Under the pieces are notes generated by a model, which was not told the DNA's origin, did no database searches, and saw only the letters and a program-made list of their open reading frames with translations. This document shows, piece after piece, positions 43,754-51,869 of a stretch of 64,000 nt of DNA. Position 1 is the first letter of the stretch. Each line of letters opens with the position of its first letter. The stretch lies in NCBI RefSeq assembly GCF_900996245.1, contig NZ_CAAJGK010000050.1, positions 1-64,000 on the forward strand, in the 5' to 3' direction. The position numbers were made by a program, and so were the translations under genes. This DNA comes from Paraburkholderia sp. BCC1886 (lineage in GTDB: Bacteria; Pseudomonadota; Gammaproteobacteria; Burkholderiales; Burkholderiaceae).

Positions 43754-45067
43754 TCAAACGGTTTGGGTCGGCATCGGCGAATTGCCGCTTTCGGTTTCGC
43801 CGGCCATCGCGGCACGAGCGGCGGCGCGTTCAGTGAGCAGCGTGGCCAGCGTGACCTTGAGGCCGTCGTTTTCCAGAGCGGTGAGCAGCGTAGGACCGTC
43901 GACCCGCGTGGAATTCAGATCGAGCTGATATTCGAGTTCCGCGCGGTCGATCACGAACAGGTCGAACAGTTGCTGCACGGTAATCTGCGCCGGATTTGCG
44001 AGCAGCAGAAACTTCGGCCGCTTGCCGTCTTCCTGCAAACGCGCAATCCACTCGATCTCTTCGAGCTTGAGCAGCAGGTTGATCGACGTGTCCATGTTGC
44101 GGCGGAGCATGCGCGAGATTTCCGGCATCGTATAGCCGGACTTGCCGGCGTCGCGCGCCTCGGAAAGCCGCGCGAGCAGTTCGAGCGAATCGAACAGATC
44201 GCTGCCCGCGAAGGTCGGCCGGTGGAACTGGCCGATGCGGATGGCGGGCAGCGCCGAGGCGATCATCGCGCCGGCCAGCGTGATGAACCAGCACAGGTAC
44301 ATCCACAACAGGAACAGCGGCACCGCGGCAAACGCGCCATACACGGCGGTGTAGGTCGGAATGCGGCGCACGTAGTAGCCGAAACCCCGCTTGGCGAGTT
44401 CGAACGCGATGGCGGCCGTCACCCCGCCGATCAACGCGTCGCGCCACTCCACGCGCGTGTTCGGCAGGTAGACGTAAAGGATCGTGAAAGCGACGGCCGT
44501 GAGCGGCAGTGCGGCACCGGCGAGCGCCCATTCGATCACCGGCGTCATGCGCTGCGCGGCGGTAAAGGTCATGGACTGCGTGAACAGATAGGAGGAAATC
44601 GAAAGACTCACGCCAATCAGGATCGGGCCCAGCGTGATGATCGCCCAGTACACCAGAATGCGCTGCGCGATCGGCCTTGCCTTGCGCACCCGCCAGATCA
44701 CGTTAAAAGCGGATTCGACCGTCATCATGGTCATCACCGCCGTGACGAACAGCAGGATCATGCCGATCGTGGTCAGCCCTTTGGCTTTGGACGCGAACTG
44801 GTTCAGGTACTTGAAGATCTGGCTGTTCAGTTGCTCGGGCATCAGGTGGTCGGCGAGGAAGAACTGCAGCGACTCCTGGAACGAACTGAAAATCGGGAAT
44901 GCGGTGAACAACGCGAAAGCGACCGTGGCGAGTGGCACGAGCGCGAGCATGGTGGTGAACGTGAGGCTGCCGGCCACCTGCGGAATGCGGTCTTCGCTGC
45001 TGCGCTTCGCAGCGAATTTCGCGAGCCGCTTGAGCGAGTCGAGATCGAAACGCACCTTGGACAACAA
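43754..45067 (-). CDS. YihY/BrkB family inner membrane protein
   Basis: A 437-residue protein with about six TM segments in the first 290 residues (IPQVAGSLTFTTMLALVPLATVAFALFTAFP near the start, GSDLF near the end of the membrane part) and a cytosolic C-terminal region that looks winged-helix-like (EISRMLRRNMDTSINLLLKLEEI). Once named ribonuclease BN, this family is now thought to be membrane proteins of unknown role. The start is probably TTG at 45067, or 45064: AAGGAGG lies 5 or 8 nt upstream, and no ATG is in range. Confidence 0.88.
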   Translation of the reverse strand: MLSKVRFDLDSLKRLAKFAAKRSSEDRIPQVAGSLTFTTMLALVPLATVAFALFTAFPIFSSFQESLQFFLADHLMPEQLNSQIFKYLNQFASKAKGLTTIGMILLFVTAVMTMMTVESAFNVIWRVRKARPIAQRILVYWAIITLGPILIGVSLSISSYLFTQSMTFTAAQRMTPVIEWALAGAALPLTAVAFTILYVYLPNTRVEWRDALIGGVTAAIAFELAKRGFGYYVRRIPTYTAVYGAFAAVPLFLLWMYLCWFITLAGAMIASALPAIRIGQFHRPTFAGSDLFDSLELLARLSEARDAGKSGYTMPEISRMLRRNMDTSINLLLKLEEIEWIARLQEDGKRPKFLLLANPAQITVQQLFDLFVIDRAELEYQLDLNSTRVDGPTLLTALENDGLKVTLATLLTERAAARAAMAGETESGNSPMPTQTV

Positions 45068-45246
45068 ACCCACCTCCTTGCATCGCAATCCGTGTTTCGG
45101 GAGCCTGCTTTTCTACCTGCTCTTCGACCTGCTTTGGAATCTTTTTAGCGCCGGTTTGCGAGCGTCGCCGCGCACCTGGCCAGATAGCCACGAGCGGCCT
45201 GTGCCGCGGACCGAGCCCCTATAATACCCGTTCACCGTTGAGGCCT

Positions 45247-45849
45247 ATGAAAGACATTCTCGTGCTTTATTACAGCCGTCACGGCGCTACGCGCGAGCTC
45301 GCGCTGGCCATCGCGCACGGCATCGACAGCATCCCCGGCATCCAGGCGCGCGTGCGTACGGTACCCGCGGTGTCCGCCGTTTGCGAAGCGACGCAACCGG
45401 ACATTCCAGCCGAAGGTCCACCCTACGTCGAACTGCGCGATCTCGAAGAATGCGCCGGCCTCGCACTCGGCTCGCCCACCCGCTTCGGTAACATGGCCGC
45501 CGCGCTCAAATACTTTCTCGACGGCACGACGCCGCAGTGGCTGGCCGGTGCATTGGCCGGAAAGCCCGCGTGTGTGTTCACCTCCACCGGCAGTCTGCAT
45601 GGCGGGCAGGAGTCGACGCTGCTCTCCATGATGTTGCCGCTGTTGCATCATGGCATGCTGATCGTCGGCATTCCGTACACCGAGAGCACGCTGAGCACCA
45701 CGCAAACCGGTGGCACGCCCTATGGCGCCTCGCATTTCGCACGCGCAGGGGGCGCCGACCAGGGCATCTCCGCCGACGAAAAAACGCTCGCCATCGCGCT
45801 TGGCGCACGCGTGGCGCGCACGGCGGCAGCCATGACCGAGCGGCCGTGA
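45247..45849 (+). CDS. wrbA: NAD(P)H:quinone oxidoreductase, WrbA family
   Basis: The 200-residue flavodoxin-like protein binds FMN through YYSRHGATRELALAIAHGI at the N-terminus, GSPTRFGNMAAALKYFLD and FTSTGSLHGGQESTLLSMM. WrbA enzymes reduce quinones by two electrons and help in oxidative stress. ATG 45247 starts the conserved MKDILVLYYS. A 16-codon repetitive frame overlaps its stop and a DUF2069 gene follows. Confidence 0.92.
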   Translation: MKDILVLYYSRHGATRELALAIAHGIDSIPGIQARVRTVPAVSAVCEATQPDIPAEGPPYVELRDLEECAGLALGSPTRFGNMAAALKYFLDGTTPQWLAGALAGKPACVFTSTGSLHGGQESTLLSMMLPLLHHGMLIVGIPYTESTLSTTQTGGTPYGASHFARAGGADQGISADEKTLAIALGARVARTAAAMTERP

Positions 45850-45896
45850 ATCCAGACGTGAATCCGGACTTGAAGCCAGACGAGAAGCCCGCCTAA
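45846..45896 (+). repeat. Four tandem 12-bp units, possible 16-codon mini-gene after wrbA
   Basis: GTGAATCCAGAC, GTGAATCCGGAC, TTGAAGCCAGAC and GAGAAGCCCGCC follow each other, then TAA. Read from the GTG that overlaps the wrbA stop, they code MNPDVNPDLKPDEKPA. It could be a coupled leader peptide or just slippage of a short repeat; no similarity is known to me. Confidence 0.35.
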
Positions 45897-45915
45897 GCCA
45901 ATCGAGAACCCACCC

Positions 45916-46353
45916 GTGAACGAGCCGCGCCCTCTCCCCACCCCCCGCCGGCAGATCGCCGCGCACGGCGCCACCGCGACCTTGTGCGCGCTGATCGCGC
46001 TGTCGGTAGCCTGGGAATGGTGGCTCGCACCGTTGCGGCCCGGCGGTTCCGCGCTGGTCCTCAAAGCCGTGCCCTTGCTGCTCGCGCTGCCGGGCGTCTG
46101 GCGACACCGGCTCTATACGCTGCAGTGGGCGTCGATGCTGATCCTGCTGTATTTCACCGAAGGCGTCGTTCGCGGCTGGAGCGACCATGGCACGAGCGCG
46201 CTGCTGGCGTGGCTCGAAACCGCGCTCGCCGTGGTTTTCTTCGTGTGTTCGCTCGCCTATGTCGCGCCGTTCAAACGCGCGGCGAAACAAGCAGCAAAAC
46301 AAGCAGCAAAGCTGGCTGCAAAGCAGACCGCCAACCCCGTCCCGCGACCCTAG
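45916..46353 (+). CDS. DUF2069 family membrane protein
   Basis: A 145-residue protein with four hydrophobic segments (about 17-35, 46-60, 68-82, 96-115), matching DUF2069, which often follows wrbA in beta- and gammaproteobacteria. The segment PLLLALPGVWRHRLYTLQWASMLILLYFTEGVVRGW is characteristic in two parts. The start is a GTG at 45916; no ATG is available. The C-terminus ends in an (A/K/Q)-repeat KRAAKQAAKQAAKLAAKQTA. Function is unknown. Confidence 0.85.
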   Translation: MNEPRPLPTPRRQIAAHGATATLCALIALSVAWEWWLAPLRPGGSALVLKAVPLLLALPGVWRHRLYTLQWASMLILLYFTEGVVRGWSDHGTSALLAWLETALAVVFFVCSLAYVAPFKRAAKQAAKQAAKLAAKQTANPVPRP

Positions 46354-46397
46354 ACGCTGCCCGTGTAACCCATCCGCGCAACTTCCGACCGACCATC

Positions 46398-47816
46398 ATG
46401 ACTCAAGCCGCCTTTCTGACCGCCTGCCGCGACGCCATCGGCGCTGCCCAGGTGTTGACCGATCCGCACGACACCGCGCCCCATCTCACCGACTGGCGGC
46501 GCCGTTATACGGGCGCCGCGTGCGCGGTACTCTGCCCCGGCACGGCCACCGAAGTCGCAACGCTCGTCAAGCTCGCCGCCGGGCATCGCATCGCGCTGGT
46601 GCCGCAAGGCGGCAACACGGGTCTGGCCGGCGGCGCCACGCCGGACGCGAGCGGCACGCAGGCGGTCGTGAGCCTGCGGCGACTTAATCGCGTGCGCGAT
46701 GTCGATCCGCATAACAACACGATCACCGTCGAAGCGGGCGTCATCCTCGCCGAGGTTCAGAAGCACGCGCAGGCAGCGGACCGTCTTTTCCCGCTGAGTC
46801 TCGCAGCCGAAGGCAGTTGCACGATCGGCGGCAATCTGGCGACCAATGCCGGCGGCACGGGCGTGCTGCGCTACGGCAACACGCGCGAACTGTGTCTCGG
46901 TCTCGAAGTGGTCACGCCGCAAGGCGAACTGTGGGACGGTCTGCGCGGACTGCGTAAGGACAACACCGGCTACGATCTGCGCGACCTGTTCATCGGCGCG
47001 GAAGGCACGCTCGGCATCATCACCGCGGCTGTGCTCAAGCTGCACCCGCAACCGGCCGCGCGCGTCACCGCGCTCGCCGCGCTGGCCTCGCCGCATGCGG
47101 CGCTCGACTTCCTGTCGCTCACGCAAAGCGTGGCCGGCCCGCTGTTGACCGGTTTCGAGCTGATGTCGGATTTCTGCGTGCGGCTGGTCGGCCGGCATTT
47201 CGAGCAGATGCGCTATCCGTTCGCAGAGCCGCACGCGCAAATCGTGTTGCTGGAACTGTCGGACAGTGAGAACGAGGAACACGCCCGCACGCTGTTCGAA
47301 CGACTGATGGAAACCGCGCTCGAATCTGGTCTCGTGGAAGACGCGGTCGTGGCGGAGAACCTCTCACAGTCGCGGGCGTTCTGGAATCTGCGTGAGCATA
47401 TTCCGCTCGCTCAGGCCGAAGAAGGCCTGAACATCAAGCACGATATCGCCGTGCCCATTTCGCGCATCGGTCACTTCATCGACGAAACCGACGCGGCGGT
47501 GGCCAGAACGGCGCCCGGCGCGCGCATGGTGACCTTCGGCCATCTCGGCGACGGCAATCTGCATTACAACGTGCAGGCGCCCGAAGGCGTCGATGCGAAG
47601 GCGTTTCTCGAGCAGTATCAGAGTCCGATCAATCAGGTCGTCTACGACAGCGTGCATCGCCATCGCGGCAGTATCAGCGCGGAACATGGCCTCGGCCAGT
47701 TGAAGGTCGACGAGGCGATGCACTACAAGCAGGACGTCGAGGTGCGGATGATGCAGGCCGTCAAACGCGCGCTCGACCCGTTGGGTCTGATGAACCCGGG
47801 CAAGGTCGTGCGCTGA
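46398..47816 (+). CDS. FAD-binding oxidase, GlcD/D-2-hydroxyacid dehydrogenase type
   Basis: The 472-residue flavoprotein of the vanillyl-alcohol-oxidase fold oxidises a D-2-hydroxy acid. The FAD-binding domain has VPQGGNTGLAGGATPD near residue 67, then GGNLATNAGGTGVLRYGNTREL, and the C-terminal cap has GHLGDGNLHYNV with the metal or substrate histidines; SAEHGLGQLK ends it. This matches the SCP D-lactate/D-2-hydroxyglutarate dehydrogenase-like branch more than GlcD proper, which comes with glcE and glcF. Start at ATG 46398. Confidence 0.9.
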   Translation: MTQAAFLTACRDAIGAAQVLTDPHDTAPHLTDWRRRYTGAACAVLCPGTATEVATLVKLAAGHRIALVPQGGNTGLAGGATPDASGTQAVVSLRRLNRVRDVDPHNNTITVEAGVILAEVQKHAQAADRLFPLSLAAEGSCTIGGNLATNAGGTGVLRYGNTRELCLGLEVVTPQGELWDGLRGLRKDNTGYDLRDLFIGAEGTLGIITAAVLKLHPQPAARVTALAALASPHAALDFLSLTQSVAGPLLTGFELMSDFCVRLVGRHFEQMRYPFAEPHAQIVLLELSDSENEEHARTLFERLMETALESGLVEDAVVAENLSQSRAFWNLREHIPLAQAEEGLNIKHDIAVPISRIGHFIDETDAAVARTAPGARMVTFGHLGDGNLHYNVQAPEGVDAKAFLEQYQSPINQVVYDSVHRHRGSISAEHGLGQLKVDEAMHYKQDVEVRMMQAVKRALDPLGLMNPGKVVR

Positions 47817-47875
47817 ACAACGAAGTCACCGGAAGCCGCTCAGGTCGACGGAGCGGCCCCATCGCAGGAGCCATC

Positions 47876-48682
47876 GTGAAAATTCGAGTGCTGTCCGATC
47901 TGCATCTGGAAAATGACGAACCCGAAGTGATTCCGCATGCGCAGGCCGATCTGATCGTGCTGGCCGGCGACATCCACAATCATGCGGCCGGTCCGCGCTG
48001 GGCCGCGCAAGCTTTCGACGGCGCCGCGCCGGTGGTCTACGTGCCGGGCAATCACGAGTATTACGACAGCGAGTTCGGCGCGATGGAAGCCGCGTTGCAA
48101 GACGCGGCCGCGCAGGTCGATCGCGTGCACGTGCTCAACAATGCGGCGCTGGTCGATCCGCAAGGCCGCTGGCGAGTGCTCGGCACCACGCTATGGACCG
48201 ATTTCGCGCTATATGGCGCCGATCCCGATGCGCTGGCGGAGTCCATCGGGGCATCGCGCAAAGCGATGCTCGACTTCCACGGTGTGATCCAGACGAACTG
48301 GCCGCGCGGCCCGCTCGACTCGCCGCGCGACTTCACGCCGGAGGATTCGCTGGCACTGCATCGGCAGGCGCGAGCCTGGCTGGAAGCGGAACTGGCCCGG
48401 CCGTTCGACGGCAAGACGATCGTGGTGAGTCATCACGCGCCGCATCGGCTGAGTCTGGCCGAACGTTATGCCGAGGACCGTGTATCAGCGGGTTTCGTCA
48501 CGCATCTGCCCGAACTCGTGCGCGCACCGGTATCGCTATGGATTCATGGTCACACGCATACGTCGTTCGATTACACCGTCGAGGGCACGCGCGTAGTCTG
48601 CAATCCGCGCGGTTATCGCGACCGGCGCACCGGCCGTTGGGAGAACCCGCAGTTCGCGTGGGACAAGGTCGTGGAGATTTAG
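47876..48682 (+). CDS. Metallophosphoesterase
   Basis: The 268-residue calcineurin-like phosphoesterase shows all metal motifs in order: SDLHLE (residues 6-11), GDIHN, GNHEY, a VSHHAPH segment and GHTHTS near the end. These bind two metal ions such as Mn or Fe. The substrate could be a phosphoester or cyclic nucleotide; it is not of the DNA-repair SbcD type. GTG start at 47876 with GCAGGAG upstream. It lies 59 bp after the flavin oxidase gene on the same strand. Confidence 0.9.
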   Translation: MKIRVLSDLHLENDEPEVIPHAQADLIVLAGDIHNHAAGPRWAAQAFDGAAPVVYVPGNHEYYDSEFGAMEAALQDAAAQVDRVHVLNNAALVDPQGRWRVLGTTLWTDFALYGADPDALAESIGASRKAMLDFHGVIQTNWPRGPLDSPRDFTPEDSLALHRQARAWLEAELARPFDGKTIVVSHHAPHRLSLAERYAEDRVSAGFVTHLPELVRAPVSLWIHGHTHTSFDYTVEGTRVVCNPRGYRDRRTGRWENPQFAWDKVVEI

Positions 48683-48816
48683 GCGAGCAGCGTCGCCAGA
48701 GGCAACAGCAACGCGGCAGGAGAAACCGCCGCAAAAAATCAGGCCCGCCGGAAAAATAGCCAGAAATTCGACCGGGAATCCAGCGCAGCCATCAAAACAG
48801 AAACTTCACCCGGCAA

Positions 48817-48978
48817 TCAACGCTCGCGTCGCTGGCCTTGCGCCTTACCCGGGCGTTCGATCCTGATCGGGATCAGTCGCGGCTGTTGCTCGCGCTGGCG
48901 GCGCAGCAGATCGCGCGATGCGGCGACCGCAATCAGTCCAAACATAACGGCCACGCCAATCATCAGATGCGTATCCAT
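48817..48978 (-). CDS. Small single-span membrane protein, hypothetical
   Basis: A 53-residue frame starts at ATG 48978 with AGGACGAGGGA upstream. One TM helix (IGVAVMFGLIAVAA, about 7-20) precedes a strongly basic tail (RDLLRRQREQQPRLIPIRIERPGK...). This is a plausible inner-membrane micro-protein, but no homology is known to me, and the frame could be chance. Confidence 0.45.
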   Translation of the reverse strand: MDTHLMIGVAVMFGLIAVAASRDLLRRQREQQPRLIPIRIERPGKAQGQRRER

Positions 48979-49204
48979 GAGTCCCTCGTCCTTCCAGTTG
49001 TAGCGATTCGCCGACCTGCCTGCGTAAAACGTGGCCGTTGATTCCCGGCGTTGATTCCCGGTTACCCAGGCACTCGGGCGGCGACGCGTGACCACACGTT
49101 AGCAAATCGACCGCGCTCAAGAAGTAAGAAAATGTTGCGACGCGGCAGGCATGTAACACCACACGGCGCGCACTCCGCCCCGCGCGCCACTCCCCGCCGC
49201 CCCG

Positions 49205-50143
49205 TCAGGTGCGGGCAAACTGCCGCAATTCCTCATGATCGGCGGCGAGCGTCGCCGGCAATACATCGCGCAAAAATTCGACCCACGTGCGTATTTTTGC
49301 GTCCAGATACTGGCGCGACGGATACAGCGCGTACAGATTCATTTCCTGCGACGTGTACTCGGGCAACAGCCAGACCAGCTTGCCGTTGCGCAAACCGCTG
49401 ATCGCGGAATAGATGGGAATCAGGCCGACACCCATGCCCTGACTCACCGCGACGACCATCGCTTCCGCCACGTTCACCTGAAACGTGGTCGAGCCCAGTT
49501 CGATCGATTCTTCGCCGTTCGGGCCTTCGAAAGTCCATTTGTCGGTCGGAAACACCGGCGTGACCATCTGCATGCAACGATGCTGCGCGAGATCCGTCGG
49601 TGTCTGCGGCACGCCGTGCCGCTCCAGATAAGCCGGCGACGCGCAGGCAATGCTGAACGCGCTGCCCAGACGCTGCGACACCAGCCCGGAATCCGGCAAT
49701 TCGGTCGCGAGCGTCAACGACACGTCGAAGCCTTCGTCCAGCAGATCAGGCATGCGCTGCGCCAGCGTCAGCTCGATCTGCACCTCCGGGTAACGCTCCT
49801 GATATTGCCCCACCGCCGGCACCACGTAGTGCTGGCCGAAGCTCGTCATTGCATGCACCTTCAGCTTGCCGGACGGCCGGGCGTGCGCGTCGCTCGCCTC
49901 GGCTTCGGCCTGATCGACGTACGCAAGAATCTGCTCGCAACGCTGAAGATAGCGCTCGCCGGCCTCGGTCAACGCGATACGGCGCGTAGTGCGATTCAGC
50001 AGGCGCGTTCTCAAATGCGCCTCCAGATCGGAAACCGCCCGCGAGGCGTACGCCGTGGTCGTATTCAGATGCTGCGCAGCACCCGTGAAGCTCCCGGCTT
50101 CGACCACGCGGACAAATACGCGCATGTTTTGAAGCGTATCCAT
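49205..50143 (-). CDS. LysR-type regulator of the FUSC efflux operon
   Basis: A 312-residue LysR protein: HTH in MRVFVRVVEAGSFTGAAQHLNTTTAYASRAVSDLE, effector domain behind it. It looks like the AaeR/DhcR-type group that lies beside efflux systems for aromatic acids. The start at ATG 50143 (MDTLQNM) has AGGG 6-7 nt upstream; the ATG 6 bp earlier is too close. It is divergent from the efflux operon, and the shared 155-bp gap has repeated GCGATTGT boxes. Confidence 0.9.
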   Translation of the reverse strand: MDTLQNMRVFVRVVEAGSFTGAAQHLNTTTAYASRAVSDLEAHLRTRLLNRTTRRIALTEAGERYLQRCEQILAYVDQAEAEASDAHARPSGKLKVHAMTSFGQHYVVPAVGQYQERYPEVQIELTLAQRMPDLLDEGFDVSLTLATELPDSGLVSQRLGSAFSIACASPAYLERHGVPQTPTDLAQHRCMQMVTPVFPTDKWTFEGPNGEESIELGSTTFQVNVAEAMVVAVSQGMGVGLIPIYSAISGLRNGKLVWLLPEYTSQEMNLYALYPSRQYLDAKIRTWVEFLRDVLPATLAADHEELRQFART

Positions 50144-50164
50144 ACCCATCCCTAGTGAACGGTA

Positions 50165-50261
50165 GCGATTGTTACACGTTTCGCAAAGGCGATTGTCTCA
50201 CAACACGTAAGAATGCCTTTCATCTTTACGGGTTATTCCCTAATCGGTCAAAAAATATAAT
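50165..50261 (+). promoter_or_regulatory. Divergent promoter region: repeated GCGATTGT boxes and TATAAT -10
   Basis: GCGATTGT occurs at 50165-50172 and 50189-50196, in direct repeat 24 bp apart, candidate regulator sites. Downstream, a perfect TATAAT lies at 50256-50261 with a weak TTATTC 17 nt upstream, about 37 bp before the outer-membrane gene start. It is likely the efflux operon promoter. Confidence 0.5.
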
Positions 50262-50298
50262 GGCGCCCATGCCTCTATAGCCATTTTTGGAGAAAATC

Positions 50299-51861
50299 GT
50301 GCAGCATCCGGTACCGAAAGGGATCGCCGCCGCCGCGGTTCTTACGATTCTATTAACAATCGCCGGTTGTGCCAGCACCCGAACCATCGCGCCGCAAGCT
50401 CAGGCTATCGAGCCTGCTTCGCTCGACGCGGGCGCGGCCATCCGCGCCGCCAATGCCGATGCGCAATGGCCTACCGCCGACTGGTGGCGCGCCTATGGCG
50501 ATCCGCAACTCGATCAGTGGATTGCCAACGCGCAAGCCGGCAACCCGAGCCTCGCACTGGCCCAGTCGCGCGTGCGCGAAGCCCTGTCGATGGCGGGCGT
50601 CGCCCGTTCCGCGCTGTCGCCGCAGGTGAACGGCAGCCTGTCGATCCAGCGCCAGAAATGGTCCGACAACCTGTATTACGGCCCAGGCCCGCTCGCGGGC
50701 GAGCAGTCGTGGAATAACACCGGCACCTTGGGCCTGTCCTATCACCTCGACCTGTGGGGCAAGGACAAAAACGCTGCCGAGCGCGCGCTGGACGCCGCCC
50801 ACGCGAGCGCCGCCGATGCCCGCGCCGCGCAACTCGAACTTGAAAGCAACGTGGTGCGCACGTACATCGAGCTGTCGCTGAATTACGCGCTGCTCGATAT
50901 CGCCCAAGCCACGCTGCAGCAACAGCAACAGATTGTCGATCTGGCGAACCGTCGTCTGAAAGGCGGCATCGGGACGCAGCTCGAAGTGAGCCAGGCCGAC
51001 ACGCCGATGCCGGAGTACGAGCGTCAGATCGACGAAATCGAAGAAAAGATTGCGCTCGGGCGCAATCAGATGGCGGCGCTGGCGGGCCAGGGGCCGGGCG
51101 CAGGCGACGCGATCCAGCGTCCGACGCTGTCGCTCGGCGCACCGGCCGGCCTGCCGGCCTCGTTGCCCGCGGAGCTGATCGGCCATCGGCCGGACGTGGT
51201 GGCGGCACGCTGGACGGTGGCGGCACAGGCACGCGGCATCGACGTCGCCAAGGCCGACTTCTATCCGGATATCAACCTGCTGGCGTCCATCGGCGGCTAC
51301 GCGGCGATGGGGCCGCTCTTCCAGTTCCTGAAGAATCCGTCGCATAGCTGGAGCGCGGGACCCGCGCTGTCGCTGCCGATTCTCGACGGTGGACGTCTGC
51401 GCTCGCAACTCGGCGTAGCGTCGGCCGGCTACGACGAAGCGGTGGACCGGTATAACCAGTCGATCGTCGGCGCGCTGAAGGATATCTCCGATCAGGTCAT
51501 CCGCATCCGCTCGCTGTCGACTCAAGCCGACGACGCCGACCGTTCGGTCGCGGCGGCCCGCAAGAATTATCAACTGGCGAGCGAAGGATATCGGCGCGGT
51601 CTGTCCGACTATGTGAACGTGCTGATCGCACAGAACCAGTTGCTGCGCGCGCAGGAAGGCGTCGCGAAAATTCACGCCGAGCGACTGGGCGCGCATGCGT
51701 CGCTGATGAGCGCGTTGGGCGGCGGCCTCGACGATCCGTCGAACGGCCCGCAAGCCGCCGACACGCTGCCGGCGCATGGCAAGGGACAATCGGCTCCGGC
51801 ATCGGCATCGGCACCCGCCCCAGCCCCCGCCGCTGCCACGCATCCCGCCACGGCCGGTTGA
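50299..51861 (+). CDS. Outer-membrane efflux lipoprotein, NodT/OprM family
   Basis: The 520-residue TolC-like channel has a lipoprotein signal with lipobox IAGC (Cys near residue 23). Two OEP repeat units follow: about 60-270 and 280-480, with the typical ADWWRAYGDPQLDQWI and GHRPDVVAARWTVAAQARGIDVAKADFYPDINL split into two parts. It forms the outer-membrane exit of the efflux system encoded downstream. I prefer the GTG at 50299, with GGAG 6 nt upstream, to the TTG at 50287, which lacks one. The C-terminal tail is PA-rich. Confidence 0.92.
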   Translation: MQHPVPKGIAAAAVLTILLTIAGCASTRTIAPQAQAIEPASLDAGAAIRAANADAQWPTADWWRAYGDPQLDQWIANAQAGNPSLALAQSRVREALSMAGVARSALSPQVNGSLSIQRQKWSDNLYYGPGPLAGEQSWNNTGTLGLSYHLDLWGKDKNAAERALDAAHASAADARAAQLELESNVVRTYIELSLNYALLDIAQATLQQQQQIVDLANRRLKGGIGTQLEVSQADTPMPEYERQIDEIEEKIALGRNQMAALAGQGPGAGDAIQRPTLSLGAPAGLPASLPAELIGHRPDVVAARWTVAAQARGIDVAKADFYPDINLLASIGGYAAMGPLFQFLKNPSHSWSAGPALSLPILDGGRLRSQLGVASAGYDEAVDRYNQSIVGALKDISDQVIRIRSLSTQADDADRSVAAARKNYQLASEGYRRGLSDYVNVLIAQNQLLRAQEGVAKIHAERLGAHASLMSALGGGLDDPSNGPQAADTLPAHGKGQSAPASASAPAPAPAAATHPATAG

Positions 51862-51869
51862 GGCAAATC

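Noticed and set aside
46398..47816. glcD of a glycolate oxidase operon
   Set aside because: No glcE or glcF follows; the gene stands alone and fits the D-2-hydroxyacid dehydrogenase branch better.
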